64,000 nucleotides of DNA from positions 20,618 through 84,617 of the forward strand of contig NZ_JACBYI010000028.1 in assembly GCF_019352175.1 (NCBI RefSeq), read 5' to 3'. The notes beneath the pieces were generated by a model. The model had not been told where the DNA came from and did no database searches. It saw nothing but the letters and a program-made list of their open reading frames with translations. The stretch comes from Paenibacillus sp. S150. GTDB taxonomy: Bacteria > Bacillota > Bacilli > Paenibacillales > Paenibacillaceae. Below, piece after piece: positions 43,792 to 51,720 of this stretch. The translations under genes were made by a program, and so were the position numbers. Numbering within the stretch: the first letter of the stretch is position 1; each line of letters starts with the position of its first letter.

Positions 43792-46491
43792 TTGAATCCG
43801 GATTCTGCAAAGACACAGACTAAGGATAACACCGCATTTCATTCACTGGACACTGCCGAGGTACTGAAAAGACTGAGCTCCAGGGAGCAGGGATTAACCA
43901 AGGAGGAAGCTTCGCAGCTGCTGGAGCGTTATGGGAAAAATGTGCTGAAGGAAACGCAAACCAAATCGCTGCTGGCCAAATTTCTTGAGCAATTCAAAAA
44001 TGTAATGATCTTTATTCTGCTGGCCGCCGCGGTATTGTCGGGCATATTGGGAGAATGGACAGACACGGTCATCATATTGCTGGTTGTGATCCTGAACGCG
44101 GTGCTGGGCGTCATCCAGGAGAACAGAGCAGAGCAGGCGCTGGAAGCGCTCAAGAGCATGTCCTCCCCGCAGGCAAGGGTCCGCCGGGGCGGACAGGTCA
44201 CCGAGATCAAAAGCGAGGAGCTGGTGCCCGGCGATATCGTGCTGCTGGAAGCCGGCAATGTGGTCCCTGCCGATGTCAGGCTGCTGGAAACGGCCTCGCT
44301 GCAGACTGAAGAAGCTGCGCTGACCGGCGAGTCCCTGCCTTCGGACAAACAAGCCGGAGTATTGGAGGGCCATGATCTGGTGCTGGGAGACCGGACAAAT
44401 ATGGCTTATATGAGCAGCAGTGTCACTTACGGCAGAGGCGTGGGTGTGGTTACAGCGACCGGCATGGAGACAGAGGTCGGAAGAATCGCCGGATTCATCT
44501 CCGAGGCGGAATCCGATGTTACCCCGCTGCAAAAGAAACTGGATGAGCTGGGGAAATACTTCACCTTTATTATTCTGGGAGTTTGCGTTGTCATCTTCGC
44601 CGTTGGGCTGCTGGAGGGCAGAGAGCTGCTGGATATGCTGCTTACTTCCATCTCACTGGCGGTAGCCGCCATTCCCGAAGGGCTGCCGGCCATCGTGACC
44701 ATCATTCTGGCGCTTGGCGTCCAGCGGATGGCCAAACGCAAAGCCATTATCCGCAAGCTCCCTGCGGTCGAAACGCTGGGCAGCACAGAAATTATCTGCT
44801 CCGACAAGACCGGTACGCTGACTCTGAACAAGATGACTGTGGAAAAGCTGTACGTGGACGGCCAGAAGGTCGATGCCGGAGCGTCCATTGCCGGGCTTCG
44901 CGGCAGCGAACGGCTGGTGCAGGCGATGACGCTCTGCAATGACTCCAGCATCGATGAGGGCAAGGCAGCAGAACAGACGAAAAGCGGCAAGGCGATCATC
45001 GGCGATCCGACAGAAACGGCACTGGTGGACTATGCGCTTAGCATAGGCACCGACAAGCGGGAGCTGGAGAAGCAATATCCGCGCAAGGGCGAGCTGCCCT
45101 TCGATTCGGACCGCAAGCTGATGACAACGATCCATGAGGTGGAGGACGGCAAGTTCCGTGTGCTGACCAAAGGCGCACCCGATGTGCTTCTCTCAAGATG
45201 CAGCCACATTTACGCTTACGGTGAAGTGATTCCGCTGACGGAAGAGCATATCCGCCAAATTACGGAGAACAATAAGGCACTGGCCGATGAAGCGCTGCGG
45301 GTGCTTGCCTTTGCCTTCCGGGATCAGGATCAATTGCCTGCTGACCGGGCGCCGGAGCAGACAGAGCAAGAGCTGGTATTTGCCGGACTTGCCGGCATGA
45401 TTGATCCGCCGCGCGACGAAGTGCGGGACGCGGTGGCTGTCTGCCGCAAGGCGGGCATCCGCCCGGTGATGATCACCGGAGACCACCGCGATACCGCAGC
45501 CGCCATCGCCATCAGGCTGGGCATCATTGACGACGACAGCAGTGTGCTTACCGGCCGGGAGCTGGATAAGATCAGCGAGGAGGATTTCGCCGGGCGGGTC
45601 AGCGATTATTCCGTCTATGCCCGGGTTTCACCGGAGCATAAGGTGCGGATTGTCAAAGCCTGGCGGCAAAAAGGCAAGATCGTGGCAATGACCGGCGACG
45701 GTGTCAACGATGCGCCCGCCCTTAAGGCGGCGGATATCGGGGTGGGCATGGGCATCACGGGCACGGATGTTGCCAAGGGTGTGTCCGATATGGTGCTGGC
45801 CGATGACAATTTCACAACCATAGTCGTGGCGGTAGAGGAAGGACGGAAGGTATACAGCAATATCCGCAAAGCAATCCAGTTCCTGCTCTCCGCCAATCTG
45901 GGGGAGGTGCTGACCCTGTTCATTGCCACAATGATTGGCTGGCGGATTCTTGAGCCGATTCATATCCTGTGGATCAATCTGGTAACAGATACGCTGCCGG
46001 CTTTGGCGCTCGGTCTGGAGAAAGCCGGAGACGATGTCATGTCGAAGAAGCCGCGGAAGTCCAGCAGCAGCATTTTTGCCGGAGGCGTGGGAGTCGGAAT
46101 TGTGTACCAGGGGCTTATCGAAGCGGCGTTAACCCTGTTCGTCTATTATTGGGCGCATACCCATTACAATGAGGGCGTTGCGGTCACTATGGCTTTTGCA
46201 ACCCTGGGACTGCTGCAGATAACCCATGCCTTCAACGTCAGATCCAATACCAGATCTCTGTTCCAGATCGGCTGGTTCACGAACCGCTATATGCTGGGCG
46301 CTTCGGTGATATCCGCATTGCTGCTGGTGCTGGTCATTATCATTCCGGGACTGAACGAATGGTTCGGAGTCAGCCATTTGAGCGGCTTGCAATGGGGAAT
46401 CGTCTGCGGGGCCGCGGCAGCCATTGTTGTGCTTGTTGAACTGGTGAAGCTGGGGCTGCGAATCAGCGGGAAAAGCAAAAATTGGGACTGA
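43792..46491 (+). CDS. P2A-type Ca2+-transporting ATPase, second copy
   Basis: An 899-residue P-type ATPase with the same plan as the one at 13161. LTGESLPSDK is near residue 180, IPEGLPAIVTIILALGVQR near 295, the phosphorylation site CSDKTGTLTLNK near 340, KGAPDVLLSRC near 463, and TGDGVNDAPALKAADIG near 635. About ten membrane helices are seen, with NLVTD in TM6 (WINLVTDTLPALALG). It is closer to the LMCA1/PMR1-like exporters than to the first copy by eye, though this needs an alignment. TTG 43792 follows AAGGGAAGGAG. It lacks the charged insert of the first copy. Confidence 0.92.
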   Translation: MNPDSAKTQTKDNTAFHSLDTAEVLKRLSSREQGLTKEEASQLLERYGKNVLKETQTKSLLAKFLEQFKNVMIFILLAAAVLSGILGEWTDTVIILLVVILNAVLGVIQENRAEQALEALKSMSSPQARVRRGGQVTEIKSEELVPGDIVLLEAGNVVPADVRLLETASLQTEEAALTGESLPSDKQAGVLEGHDLVLGDRTNMAYMSSSVTYGRGVGVVTATGMETEVGRIAGFISEAESDVTPLQKKLDELGKYFTFIILGVCVVIFAVGLLEGRELLDMLLTSISLAVAAIPEGLPAIVTIILALGVQRMAKRKAIIRKLPAVETLGSTEIICSDKTGTLTLNKMTVEKLYVDGQKVDAGASIAGLRGSERLVQAMTLCNDSSIDEGKAAEQTKSGKAIIGDPTETALVDYALSIGTDKRELEKQYPRKGELPFDSDRKLMTTIHEVEDGKFRVLTKGAPDVLLSRCSHIYAYGEVIPLTEEHIRQITENNKALADEALRVLAFAFRDQDQLPADRAPEQTEQELVFAGLAGMIDPPRDEVRDAVAVCRKAGIRPVMITGDHRDTAAAIAIRLGIIDDDSSVLTGRELDKISEEDFAGRVSDYSVYARVSPEHKVRIVKAWRQKGKIVAMTGDGVNDAPALKAADIGVGMGITGTDVAKGVSDMVLADDNFTTIVVAVEEGRKVYSNIRKAIQFLLSANLGEVLTLFIATMIGWRILEPIHILWINLVTDTLPALALGLEKAGDDVMSKKPRKSSSSIFAGGVGVGIVYQGLIEAALTLFVYYWAHTHYNEGVAVTMAFATLGLLQITHAFNVRSNTRSLFQIGWFTNRYMLGASVISALLLVLVIIIPGLNEWFGVSHLSGLQWGIVCGAAAAIVVLVELVKLGLRISGKSKNWD

Positions 46492-46589
46492 TGATGTCCT
46501 GCGGGACCAGGCAGAAACACTTGCACCCTCCATATCCATATAAGGAGCAAATGCTTCGAAGCATTAAGAAACACGAGTTCAAATCTATA

Positions 46590-46655
46590 AAAAAAATGCA
46601 AGGGGGTCCCTGGGCTTCGGCTATCCGAAGTCCATGATCCTCTTGCATTTTTTGT
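46590..46655 (+). terminator. Long terminator hairpin after the second Ca2+ ATPase
   Basis: AAAAAATGCAAG pairs with CTTGCATTTTTT over 12 bp, and the interior continues with imperfect pairing up to GCTTCGG-CTAT-CCGAAGT. A palindrome AATGCTTCGAAGCATT lies just upstream (46550-46565). The length and A/T flanks suggest it works in both directions. Confidence 0.85.
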
Positions 46656-46657
46656 CC

Positions 46658-46716
46658 AAAGATTAAGAATTTATATGTTTCACGCTATAAATTAGCCTTA
46701 TCTTTCTCGCTGAAAG
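46658..46716 (+). repeat. Dispersed two-hairpin repeat, family 2, first hairpin copy
   Basis: AATTTATA (46668-46675), loop TGTTTCACGC, TATAAATT (46686-46693) form a perfect 8-bp hairpin inside flanking AAAGATTAAG and CTTATCTTT arms. CTCGCTGAAA follows as in the full copy at 25202, but the second hairpin is replaced by the GGGCTG hairpin below. Confidence 0.75.
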
Positions 46717-46763
46717 GGCTGTCTCAAAAGCCATGAAATAGCTGCTTGGGTCAGCCCTTTTTT
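46714..46763 (+). terminator. Terminator-like hairpin, possibly an insertion-sequence scar
   Basis: AAGGGCTG (46714-46721) pairs with CAGCCCTT (46752-46759) followed by T residues. The left arm continues GGGCTGTCTCAAAAG, a sequence often seen at the ends of Firmicutes IS elements, so this may be the remnant of such an end. No transposase remains. Confidence 0.4.
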
Positions 46764-46930
46764 ATACGGAGGAAATACGTAAGCTTTTTGGGCGGAAGCT
46801 CCGCGAACGGACCGTTGTTCCAATCGCTGCTGTCCCCAGATTTTATTTATTCTCCTTAGCGGTGAAAATCCGGGGACAAAGGCGGCCGCTGCCGCTTTTC
46901 CGCGGGTCGTTCCGACCGCTCCGCTGTTAT
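46764..46930. repeat. Non-coding stretch with repeat character
   Basis: A minus-strand frame crosses this stretch (about 46698-46982), reading LVQVRRFHSYNSGAVGTTRG and then GKAAAAAFVPGFSPLRRINK. I recall similar short annotated proteins in many paenibacilli, which indicates a dispersed non-coding repeat rather than a gene. It contains inverted segments around GGCGGCCGCTGCCGC. No second copy lies in this window, so the repeat status rests on memory. Confidence 0.35.
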
Positions 46931-47202
46931 ATGAATGGAACCGGCGAACCTGAACAAGCTGATGGAACGCAAGGAGGTTCATAGGGAACGGAAGCGAAGT
47001 GTAAAAAGTAACACTAATGGGCTGGAATTTTGGCTTGAGCGGGCTTTAGTGGGATTTTGTACACTTCATGGAGGCCCACTTCCTCCATAGGGCTGATTTC
47101 AGCCGGATTAGTTGTACTTTTTCCCACTAGGGATGATACAGGGATCCGAATGCGCTACCTTAGTTGTACTTTTTCCCACTAAAATGGCTGCTCTTTGGAT
47201 GA
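46931..47202 (+). repeat. Dispersed modular repeat, family 1, copy B
   Basis: Same order of modules as copy C at 63577 and, inverted, copy A at 7166: GCTGATGGAACGCAAGGAGG, an AGTGT/ACACT near-palindrome, AGTGGGATTTTGTACACT, then two TTAGTTGTACTTTTTCCCAC modules 52 bp apart, ending ATGGCTGCTCTTTGGATGA. The following 47203-47378 region holds no gene I can support. Confidence 0.85.
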
Positions 47203-47378
47203 ATGGTTCAAGTTCCATCTTAATGTAAGCGTATTCCTCTGTAAGGGGGCGAAACAGATCGTTTAGAGTTCCTTTTTCCCATAACACTTGCGAAAAAGCG
47301 GCTGGGGGAATATGAAGCGACCTTTTCCACTTGGCTTCCCGCCTGGCTCAGCAGCCAGCCTTACACCTGAATTGCAAA

Positions 47379-47414
47379 AGCTGCGCTGCCCGGTCAAGGA
47401 CGGCGCAGCTGTTT
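47379..47414 (-). terminator. Intrinsic terminator after the NlpC/P60 gene
   Basis: On the minus strand AGCTGCGC pairs with GCGCAGCT (47403-47410 with 47379-47386), followed by TTTTG. It lies about 35 bp after the stop codon of the gene. Confidence 0.75.
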
Positions 47415-47444
47415 CCACTTGTATATAGGCTTATAGGCCGGAGC

Positions 47445-48374
47445 TTAGAGCACTCTCTGCATATGGAGGATGACGTTGCTCCAATAGCCGCTGTCCAGCT
47501 CGCTGATCTGAACGCCGGGATCTCCCCAGGTATGGATGAACTTGCCGTCCCCGATATAGATGCCGACATGTCCGGGAACCGAATCACTCTCAAAACGTCC
47601 GGGAACCGTGAAGAAGATCAGGTCGCCGACGGCAAGCTCGCTGCGCTTTACCCGTGTGCCCAGATTATCCTGGTCTTTGGCCAGTCGGGGCAGGTCTACG
47701 CCAAACTTCTTGAAGACATGACGGGTGAAGGAGGAGCAGTCGAATTTCTTGGTCTCTTCGTAAGGCCCTGCCCCGAACTCATAAGGGACACCGAGGAACT
47801 TCTTGGCATAGGCCGCCAGTTCACTGCTCTCTGCGGCCGACAGGCTCTGAATGCGCAGAGGCTTCGGAGTTTCGGTTGTGCCCGTCACTGTACCTCCCCG
47901 GCGGTCAGATGGGGAAGCGACGTTAATCTCACCCGTCCGGGGATTCCAGCCGACCTCGGTTTGCAGCAGCTTGGACAGTGTGGTAGGGGTAATATAAATT
48001 TGGCCGTTTCGGCGCACCGGGGCATCCGGCAGCTTGATTTGCTGTCCCAGGGAGAACGCTTGCGTGGAATCCGGATGCAGCATATACATAACATCGGTAT
48101 AGCCGATTTTGGCGTATCCGCCGCTTGAGGTATCATCCGTCATCCGGTAGCCGATGGAAGCGGCCGCCGGTTTCAAGGGAATCCAGTATTTGCCCTGGCT
48201 GTCGGTGAAAGAGGCTTTCTCGTAATAGCTTCCTGAGAGTGACCCGGCAGGCGTTACCGAATTGGCCTTGGGAACCTGGCCGGATTTGCTGTAGCTGCAG
48301 GCGCTATTGGATACAAGGGCAGCAGTCACTAAGGCGGCTGCAGCCATGGTTTTTGCGGTTCTGATTGTTGTCAT
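47445..48374 (-). CDS. Exported NlpC/P60 peptidoglycan hydrolase with copper-amine-oxidase-like N domain
   Basis: A 309-residue exported protein. The signal region (KTMAAAALVTAALVSNSAC) ends at C26, a possible lipid-attachment Cys, although the -3 residue is Asn rather than the usual Leu. Residues 55-150 resemble the copper amine oxidase N-terminal-like stalk domain common in paenibacilli (IPLKPAAASIGY, GQIYITPTTLSKLL). The NlpC/P60 domain has catalytic Cys in KFDCSSF (about C212), His in GHVGIYIGDG and a third polar residue in FIHTWG. It likely cuts peptide stems in peptidoglycan. It stands alone with its own terminator. Confidence 0.92.
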   Translation of the reverse strand: MTTIRTAKTMAAAALVTAALVSNSACSYSKSGQVPKANSVTPAGSLSGSYYEKASFTDSQGKYWIPLKPAAASIGYRMTDDTSSGGYAKIGYTDVMYMLHPDSTQAFSLGQQIKLPDAPVRRNGQIYITPTTLSKLLQTEVGWNPRTGEINVASPSDRRGGTVTGTTETPKPLRIQSLSAAESSELAAYAKKFLGVPYEFGAGPYEETKKFDCSSFTRHVFKKFGVDLPRLAKDQDNLGTRVKRSELAVGDLIFFTVPGRFESDSVPGHVGIYIGDGKFIHTWGDPGVQISELDSGYWSNVILHMQRVL

Positions 48375-48537
48375 TTGGCACGCTCCATGTTCAAACTGTA
48401 GTTTAAGTTTGCGCGAGGGAGTTTTTTTTTATGTAAATCCGGATGAAGGCAATCAATGTCAAGGATAAGCTGCGGCCGAAACGGTTCTATGTCCGGCATT
48501 GTGCGTTTATTGTAAATTGTGGCTCCTTCATAAATGA

Positions 48538-48566
48538 TTGACGGAAAATCAACCTTTATATAAGAT
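48538..48566 (+). promoter_or_regulatory. SigA-type promoter for the TrpXYZ-like operon
   Basis: TTGACG (48538-48543) and TAAGAT (48561-48566) are separated by 17 bp, a good vegetative promoter. The resulting leader of about 130 nt contains GCTTTCAT-AG-ATGAAAGC near 48622-48640, a perfect 8-bp inverted repeat that could be an operator or small hairpin. No T-box or TRAP repeats were seen. Confidence 0.65.
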
Positions 48567-48705
48567 TAGTTTATTAGATTTTACGGTTTGGATGCGAGAT
48601 TTGTGGAAGCTTTTGCTTTCATGCTTTCATAGATGAAAGCGATGCTGCTGAGATGCTGCCATCATTGCACGCGCTGAATGCGTAAAAAGAAGAGGGGTTA
48701 TATTG

Positions 48706-49731
48706 ATGAAAATTAAAAAACTGGGTCTGGGCCTAAGCCTGGGCCTCATGCTGTCCGCCACCGCCTGCGGTGCAAACAATAACAAGGCTGCGGAATCGGG
48801 GAATTCTGAGACCAAAACCTACAAAATTGCCATTTCCCAATATGTTGAGCATCCGTCGCTGGATGCTACCCGTGAAGGCTTCCTGGCGGCGCTTAAGGAT
48901 GCAGGAATCGTGGAGGGCGAGAATCTGAAGGTCGATCTGCAGAATGCCCAGGCGGACTCATCCAATAACCTGTCCATCGCCCAAAAGATCGCAGCGGACA
49001 AGAATGATCTCGTACTGGCAATTGCGACGCCTTCGGCACAGTCGGTAGTCCAGGCTGAAGACAAGGAGACGCCCATTCTCTTTGCGGCGGTAACTGACCC
49101 ACTGGATGCCAAGATCGTATCGGATCTGGAGCACCCCGGCGGCAATGTGTCCGGTGCTTCCGACACGAATCCCGAGTCGATCACCCGTCTGATGGCATTC
49201 ATCGCCGAACAGCTGCCGGACGTCAAGAAGCTCGGCCTGATTATCAACGAAGGGGAGCCGAATGCGGTAGTTATGGCTGATATCGCCAAGACAGAGCTGG
49301 ACAAGCACGGCATCGAGCTGGTCAAAGCGGCCATCACCAACACCTCGGAAGTGAAGCAGGCGGCAGAGTCGCTTGTCGGCCGTGTGGATGCCCTGTACAT
49401 CACGCTGGATAACTCGGTTGTAAGCGCAGTGGACACCATCATTCAGACTGCGAATGACAACAAGCTCCCCTTTTTCTCGGCGGACCGCGATACTGTGGAG
49501 AAGGGTGCTTTTGCCACCGTGGGCTTCAAATATTATGATCATGGCTACCAGGTAGGCCAGATGGCGGTGGAGGTGCTGAAGAACGGCACCAGCCCGGGAG
49601 AGATGAAGGTAACCATGCAGGAGAAGCTGGACCTTATACTTAACCTGAAAGCTGCGGCAGCGCAGGGAATTGAAGTGACGGATGCCATGAAGGCCGCAGT
49701 CGCTGACCCTGACAACAATATCATCCAATAA
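48706..49731 (+). CDS. ABC transporter substrate-binding lipoprotein (TrpX/DUF534 family)
   Basis: A 341-residue lipoprotein, signal peptide MKIKKLGLGLSLGLMLSATA with Cys21. The mature part has the DUF534 pattern: ISQYVEHPSLDATREGFLAA, LVLAIATPSAQSVV, ILFAAVTDPLDAKIV, GLIINEGEPNAV and DALYITLDNSVVSAV (each a separate block). Family members bind tryptophan, tyrosine or other small ligands; TrpXYZ of streptococci is the best-known case. AGAGGGG selects ATG 48706. Permease and ATPase genes follow in order, completing the importer. Confidence 0.9.
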   Translation: MKIKKLGLGLSLGLMLSATACGANNNKAAESGNSETKTYKIAISQYVEHPSLDATREGFLAALKDAGIVEGENLKVDLQNAQADSSNNLSIAQKIAADKNDLVLAIATPSAQSVVQAEDKETPILFAAVTDPLDAKIVSDLEHPGGNVSGASDTNPESITRLMAFIAEQLPDVKKLGLIINEGEPNAVVMADIAKTELDKHGIELVKAAITNTSEVKQAAESLVGRVDALYITLDNSVVSAVDTIIQTANDNKLPFFSADRDTVEKGAFATVGFKYYDHGYQVGQMAVEVLKNGTSPGEMKVTMQEKLDLILNLKAAAAQGIEVTDAMKAAVADPDNNIIQ

Positions 49732-49799
49732 ATTATAGACATCATATTGGGACGTTTCCGAAAGAGCCGTCCCTTGCCGTTTGAGGGAGGAAGTCAGCA

Positions 49800-50726
49800 A
49801 TGGTTGATTCAATGCTTGGAGCCGTGGAGATGGGCTTGCTGTATGCTTTAATGGCTTTAGGAGTATATATTACGTTTCGTATTCTTGATTTTCCTGATTT
49901 GACTGTGGATGGAAGCTTCACAACGGGCGGTGCGATTGCCGCAGTGATGATCACGCACGGCCATTCACCATGGCTGGCCACGGTTTGCGCCCTTGCGGGC
50001 GGAATGGCCGCAGGCATGTGTACCGGACTGCTGCACACCAAAGGCAGAATCAATGGTCTGCTGTCCGGAATTCTGATGATGATCGCGCTCTATTCCATTA
50101 ATCTGCGCATTCTGGTGAAGCCCAACGTTTCGCTGATGGGCGAAGTTTCATTATTCACATCAATTAATCCGCTGCTTGTTATGCCGTTTGTGATGATTGC
50201 GGTTAAAATCCTGATGGATCTGTTCCTGCGCACCGATCTGGGCCTCGCCCTGCGGGCAACCGGGGACAACGCCCGCATGATCCGCAGCCTCGGTGTCAAT
50301 ACAGATACGACGACCATTATGGGCATCAGCCTGGCCAATGGCATGGTGGCACTCTCAGGAGCGCTGATCGCCCAATATTCCGCCTTTGCCGATTCCACAA
50401 TGGGAATAGGCATGATTGTGATCGGGCTGGCTTCAGTGATTATCGGCGAGGCCATCTTTGGAGCCGGCAATGTGTTCCGGGCGACGCTGGCGGTTGTGCT
50501 GGGCTCCATTGTCTACCGTATCGTTGTGGCGCTGGCGTTGCGGGTCGATTGGCTGCAGGCCTCGGATCTGAAGCTGATTACTGCAATTATAGTGATTATT
50601 GCGCTGGTATTCCCGTCGGTTCAGCGTTTCATGAAGCAGAAGAGGACGGCGCGCAGACGCAGCGCCGAGCTGGCGGAGCAGGCGCTGGAAGGCAAGAGAG
50701 GGGGTGCAGCCGATGCTAAAGCTTGA
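49800..50726 (+). CDS. ABC transporter permease (TrpY-like, BPD_transp_2)
   Basis: A 308-residue membrane protein with about eight or nine helices. It starts MVDSMLGAVEMGLLYALMAL, with YITFRILDFPDLTVDGSF near 20, the typical start of this permease family, and LGLALRATGDNARMIRSLGV near 147 as the cytoplasmic coupling loop to the ATPase. GAGGGAGG precedes ATG 49800. It overlaps the ATPase gene by 14 bp. The Arg/Ala/Glu-rich cytoplasmic tail (RTARRRSAELAEQALEGKRG) is longer than needed for the last helix. Confidence 0.93.
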   Translation: MVDSMLGAVEMGLLYALMALGVYITFRILDFPDLTVDGSFTTGGAIAAVMITHGHSPWLATVCALAGGMAAGMCTGLLHTKGRINGLLSGILMMIALYSINLRILVKPNVSLMGEVSLFTSINPLLVMPFVMIAVKILMDLFLRTDLGLALRATGDNARMIRSLGVNTDTTTIMGISLANGMVALSGALIAQYSAFADSTMGIGMIVIGLASVIIGEAIFGAGNVFRATLAVVLGSIVYRIVVALALRVDWLQASDLKLITAIIVIIALVFPSVQRFMKQKRTARRRSAELAEQALEGKRGGAADAKA

Positions 50727-51507
50727 TCGGGTATCCAAGCTGTTCAATCCCGGGACACCGGATGAGAAGATCGCGCTGCTGGGAATTGATCTGGAGCTGC
50801 GCGCCGGAGATTTCGTGACCATTATCGGCAGCAACGGCGCGGGCAAGTCTACACTGATGAATGTCATTTCCGGCGTAATGAAGCCGGATCTCGGCGAAGT
50901 CCGCATTGAGGGCAGCTCAATCAGCAGCCTGGCGGAGTTCCAGCGCGCCCGCTGGATCGGGCGGGTCTTCCAAGACCCGATGGCCGGGACTGCTCCGCAT
51001 ATGACAATTGAGGAGAATCTGGCGATGGCCTTCAAGCGGGGCCAGAACCGGGGCTTGTCCTTCGGCGTCTCAGCTGCGCGGCGGGTCCTGTTCCGCGAGC
51101 AGCTGAGCAGGCTTGGCATTGGCCTGGAGAACAGGCTGCGGGCCAAGGTAGGCCTGCTGTCCGGCGGGGAGCGTCAGGCGCTGAGTCTGCTGATGGCCAC
51201 CTTCACGGAGCCAAGGATTCTGCTGCTGGACGAGCACACGGCGGCGCTTGATCCTGCGCGTGCCGAGCTGATCACCCGGCTGACCGAGTCCATTGTCCGC
51301 GAGCTGAAGCTGACGACGCTCATGGTTACCCATAACATGGAGCAAGCCATCCGGCTTGGCAACCGGCTGATTATGATGGACAAGGGAAGCATCATTCTGG
51401 ATATTACTGAGGACCGCAAGCAGGATCTCACCGTAGAACGGCTGCTTGGCGAATTCGAGGCCATCAGCGGGCATAAGCTGGCGGATGACCGGATGATGCT
51501 CGGGTAA
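50713..51507 (+). CDS. ABC transporter ATP-binding protein (TrpZ-like)
   Basis: A 264-residue ATPase. Walker A GSNGAGKST lies near residue 39, the Q-loop VFQDPM near 86, the signature LLSGGERQALSL near 143, Walker B ILLLDEHTAALDP near 167, and the switch His in MVTHNM near 200. GAGGGGGTG selects ATG 50713 over the GTG at 50704 inside that site. A terminator follows, so the importer operon is substrate-binding protein, permease, ATPase. Confidence 0.95.
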   Translation: MLKLDRVSKLFNPGTPDEKIALLGIDLELRAGDFVTIIGSNGAGKSTLMNVISGVMKPDLGEVRIEGSSISSLAEFQRARWIGRVFQDPMAGTAPHMTIEENLAMAFKRGQNRGLSFGVSAARRVLFREQLSRLGIGLENRLRAKVGLLSGGERQALSLLMATFTEPRILLLDEHTAALDPARAELITRLTESIVRELKLTTLMVTHNMEQAIRLGNRLIMMDKGSIILDITEDRKQDLTVERLLGEFEAISGHKLADDRMMLG

Positions 51508-51535
51508 AAGGCGGAACAGAAGAAGGGAATCCCAT

Positions 51536-51579
51536 AACTTGGAAGGCGGTTGATTGTGGCTGCTTTTCCAAGTTTTTTT
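51536..51579 (+). terminator. Intrinsic terminator after the TrpXYZ-like operon
   Basis: AACTTGGAA (51536-51544) pairs with TTCCAAGTT, with partial pairing inside, followed by seven T residues. Confidence 0.85.
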
Positions 51580-51720
51580 GGTTTATATTTCCATGGAAGA
51601 CACTTTCGTATAATATATAATCAATGTATGTTTAACATTATCCTGGATCATTTTAGTTCTTGCTGAAACGGGCATTGTTCTGCATCGTGTTCCGTTTGAA
51701 GAATCCACAGAGAAGGCAGA

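Noticed and set aside
46698..46982. 94-codon minus-strand frame as a gene
   Set aside because: It spans the join of several repeat segments and resembles the recurrent small annotations produced by dispersed paenibacillus repeats.
48567..48705. T-box or TRAP site in the leader of the TrpXYZ-like operon
   Set aside because: The leader is too short for a T-box, no T-box sequence is seen, and there is no series of GAG/TAG triplets.
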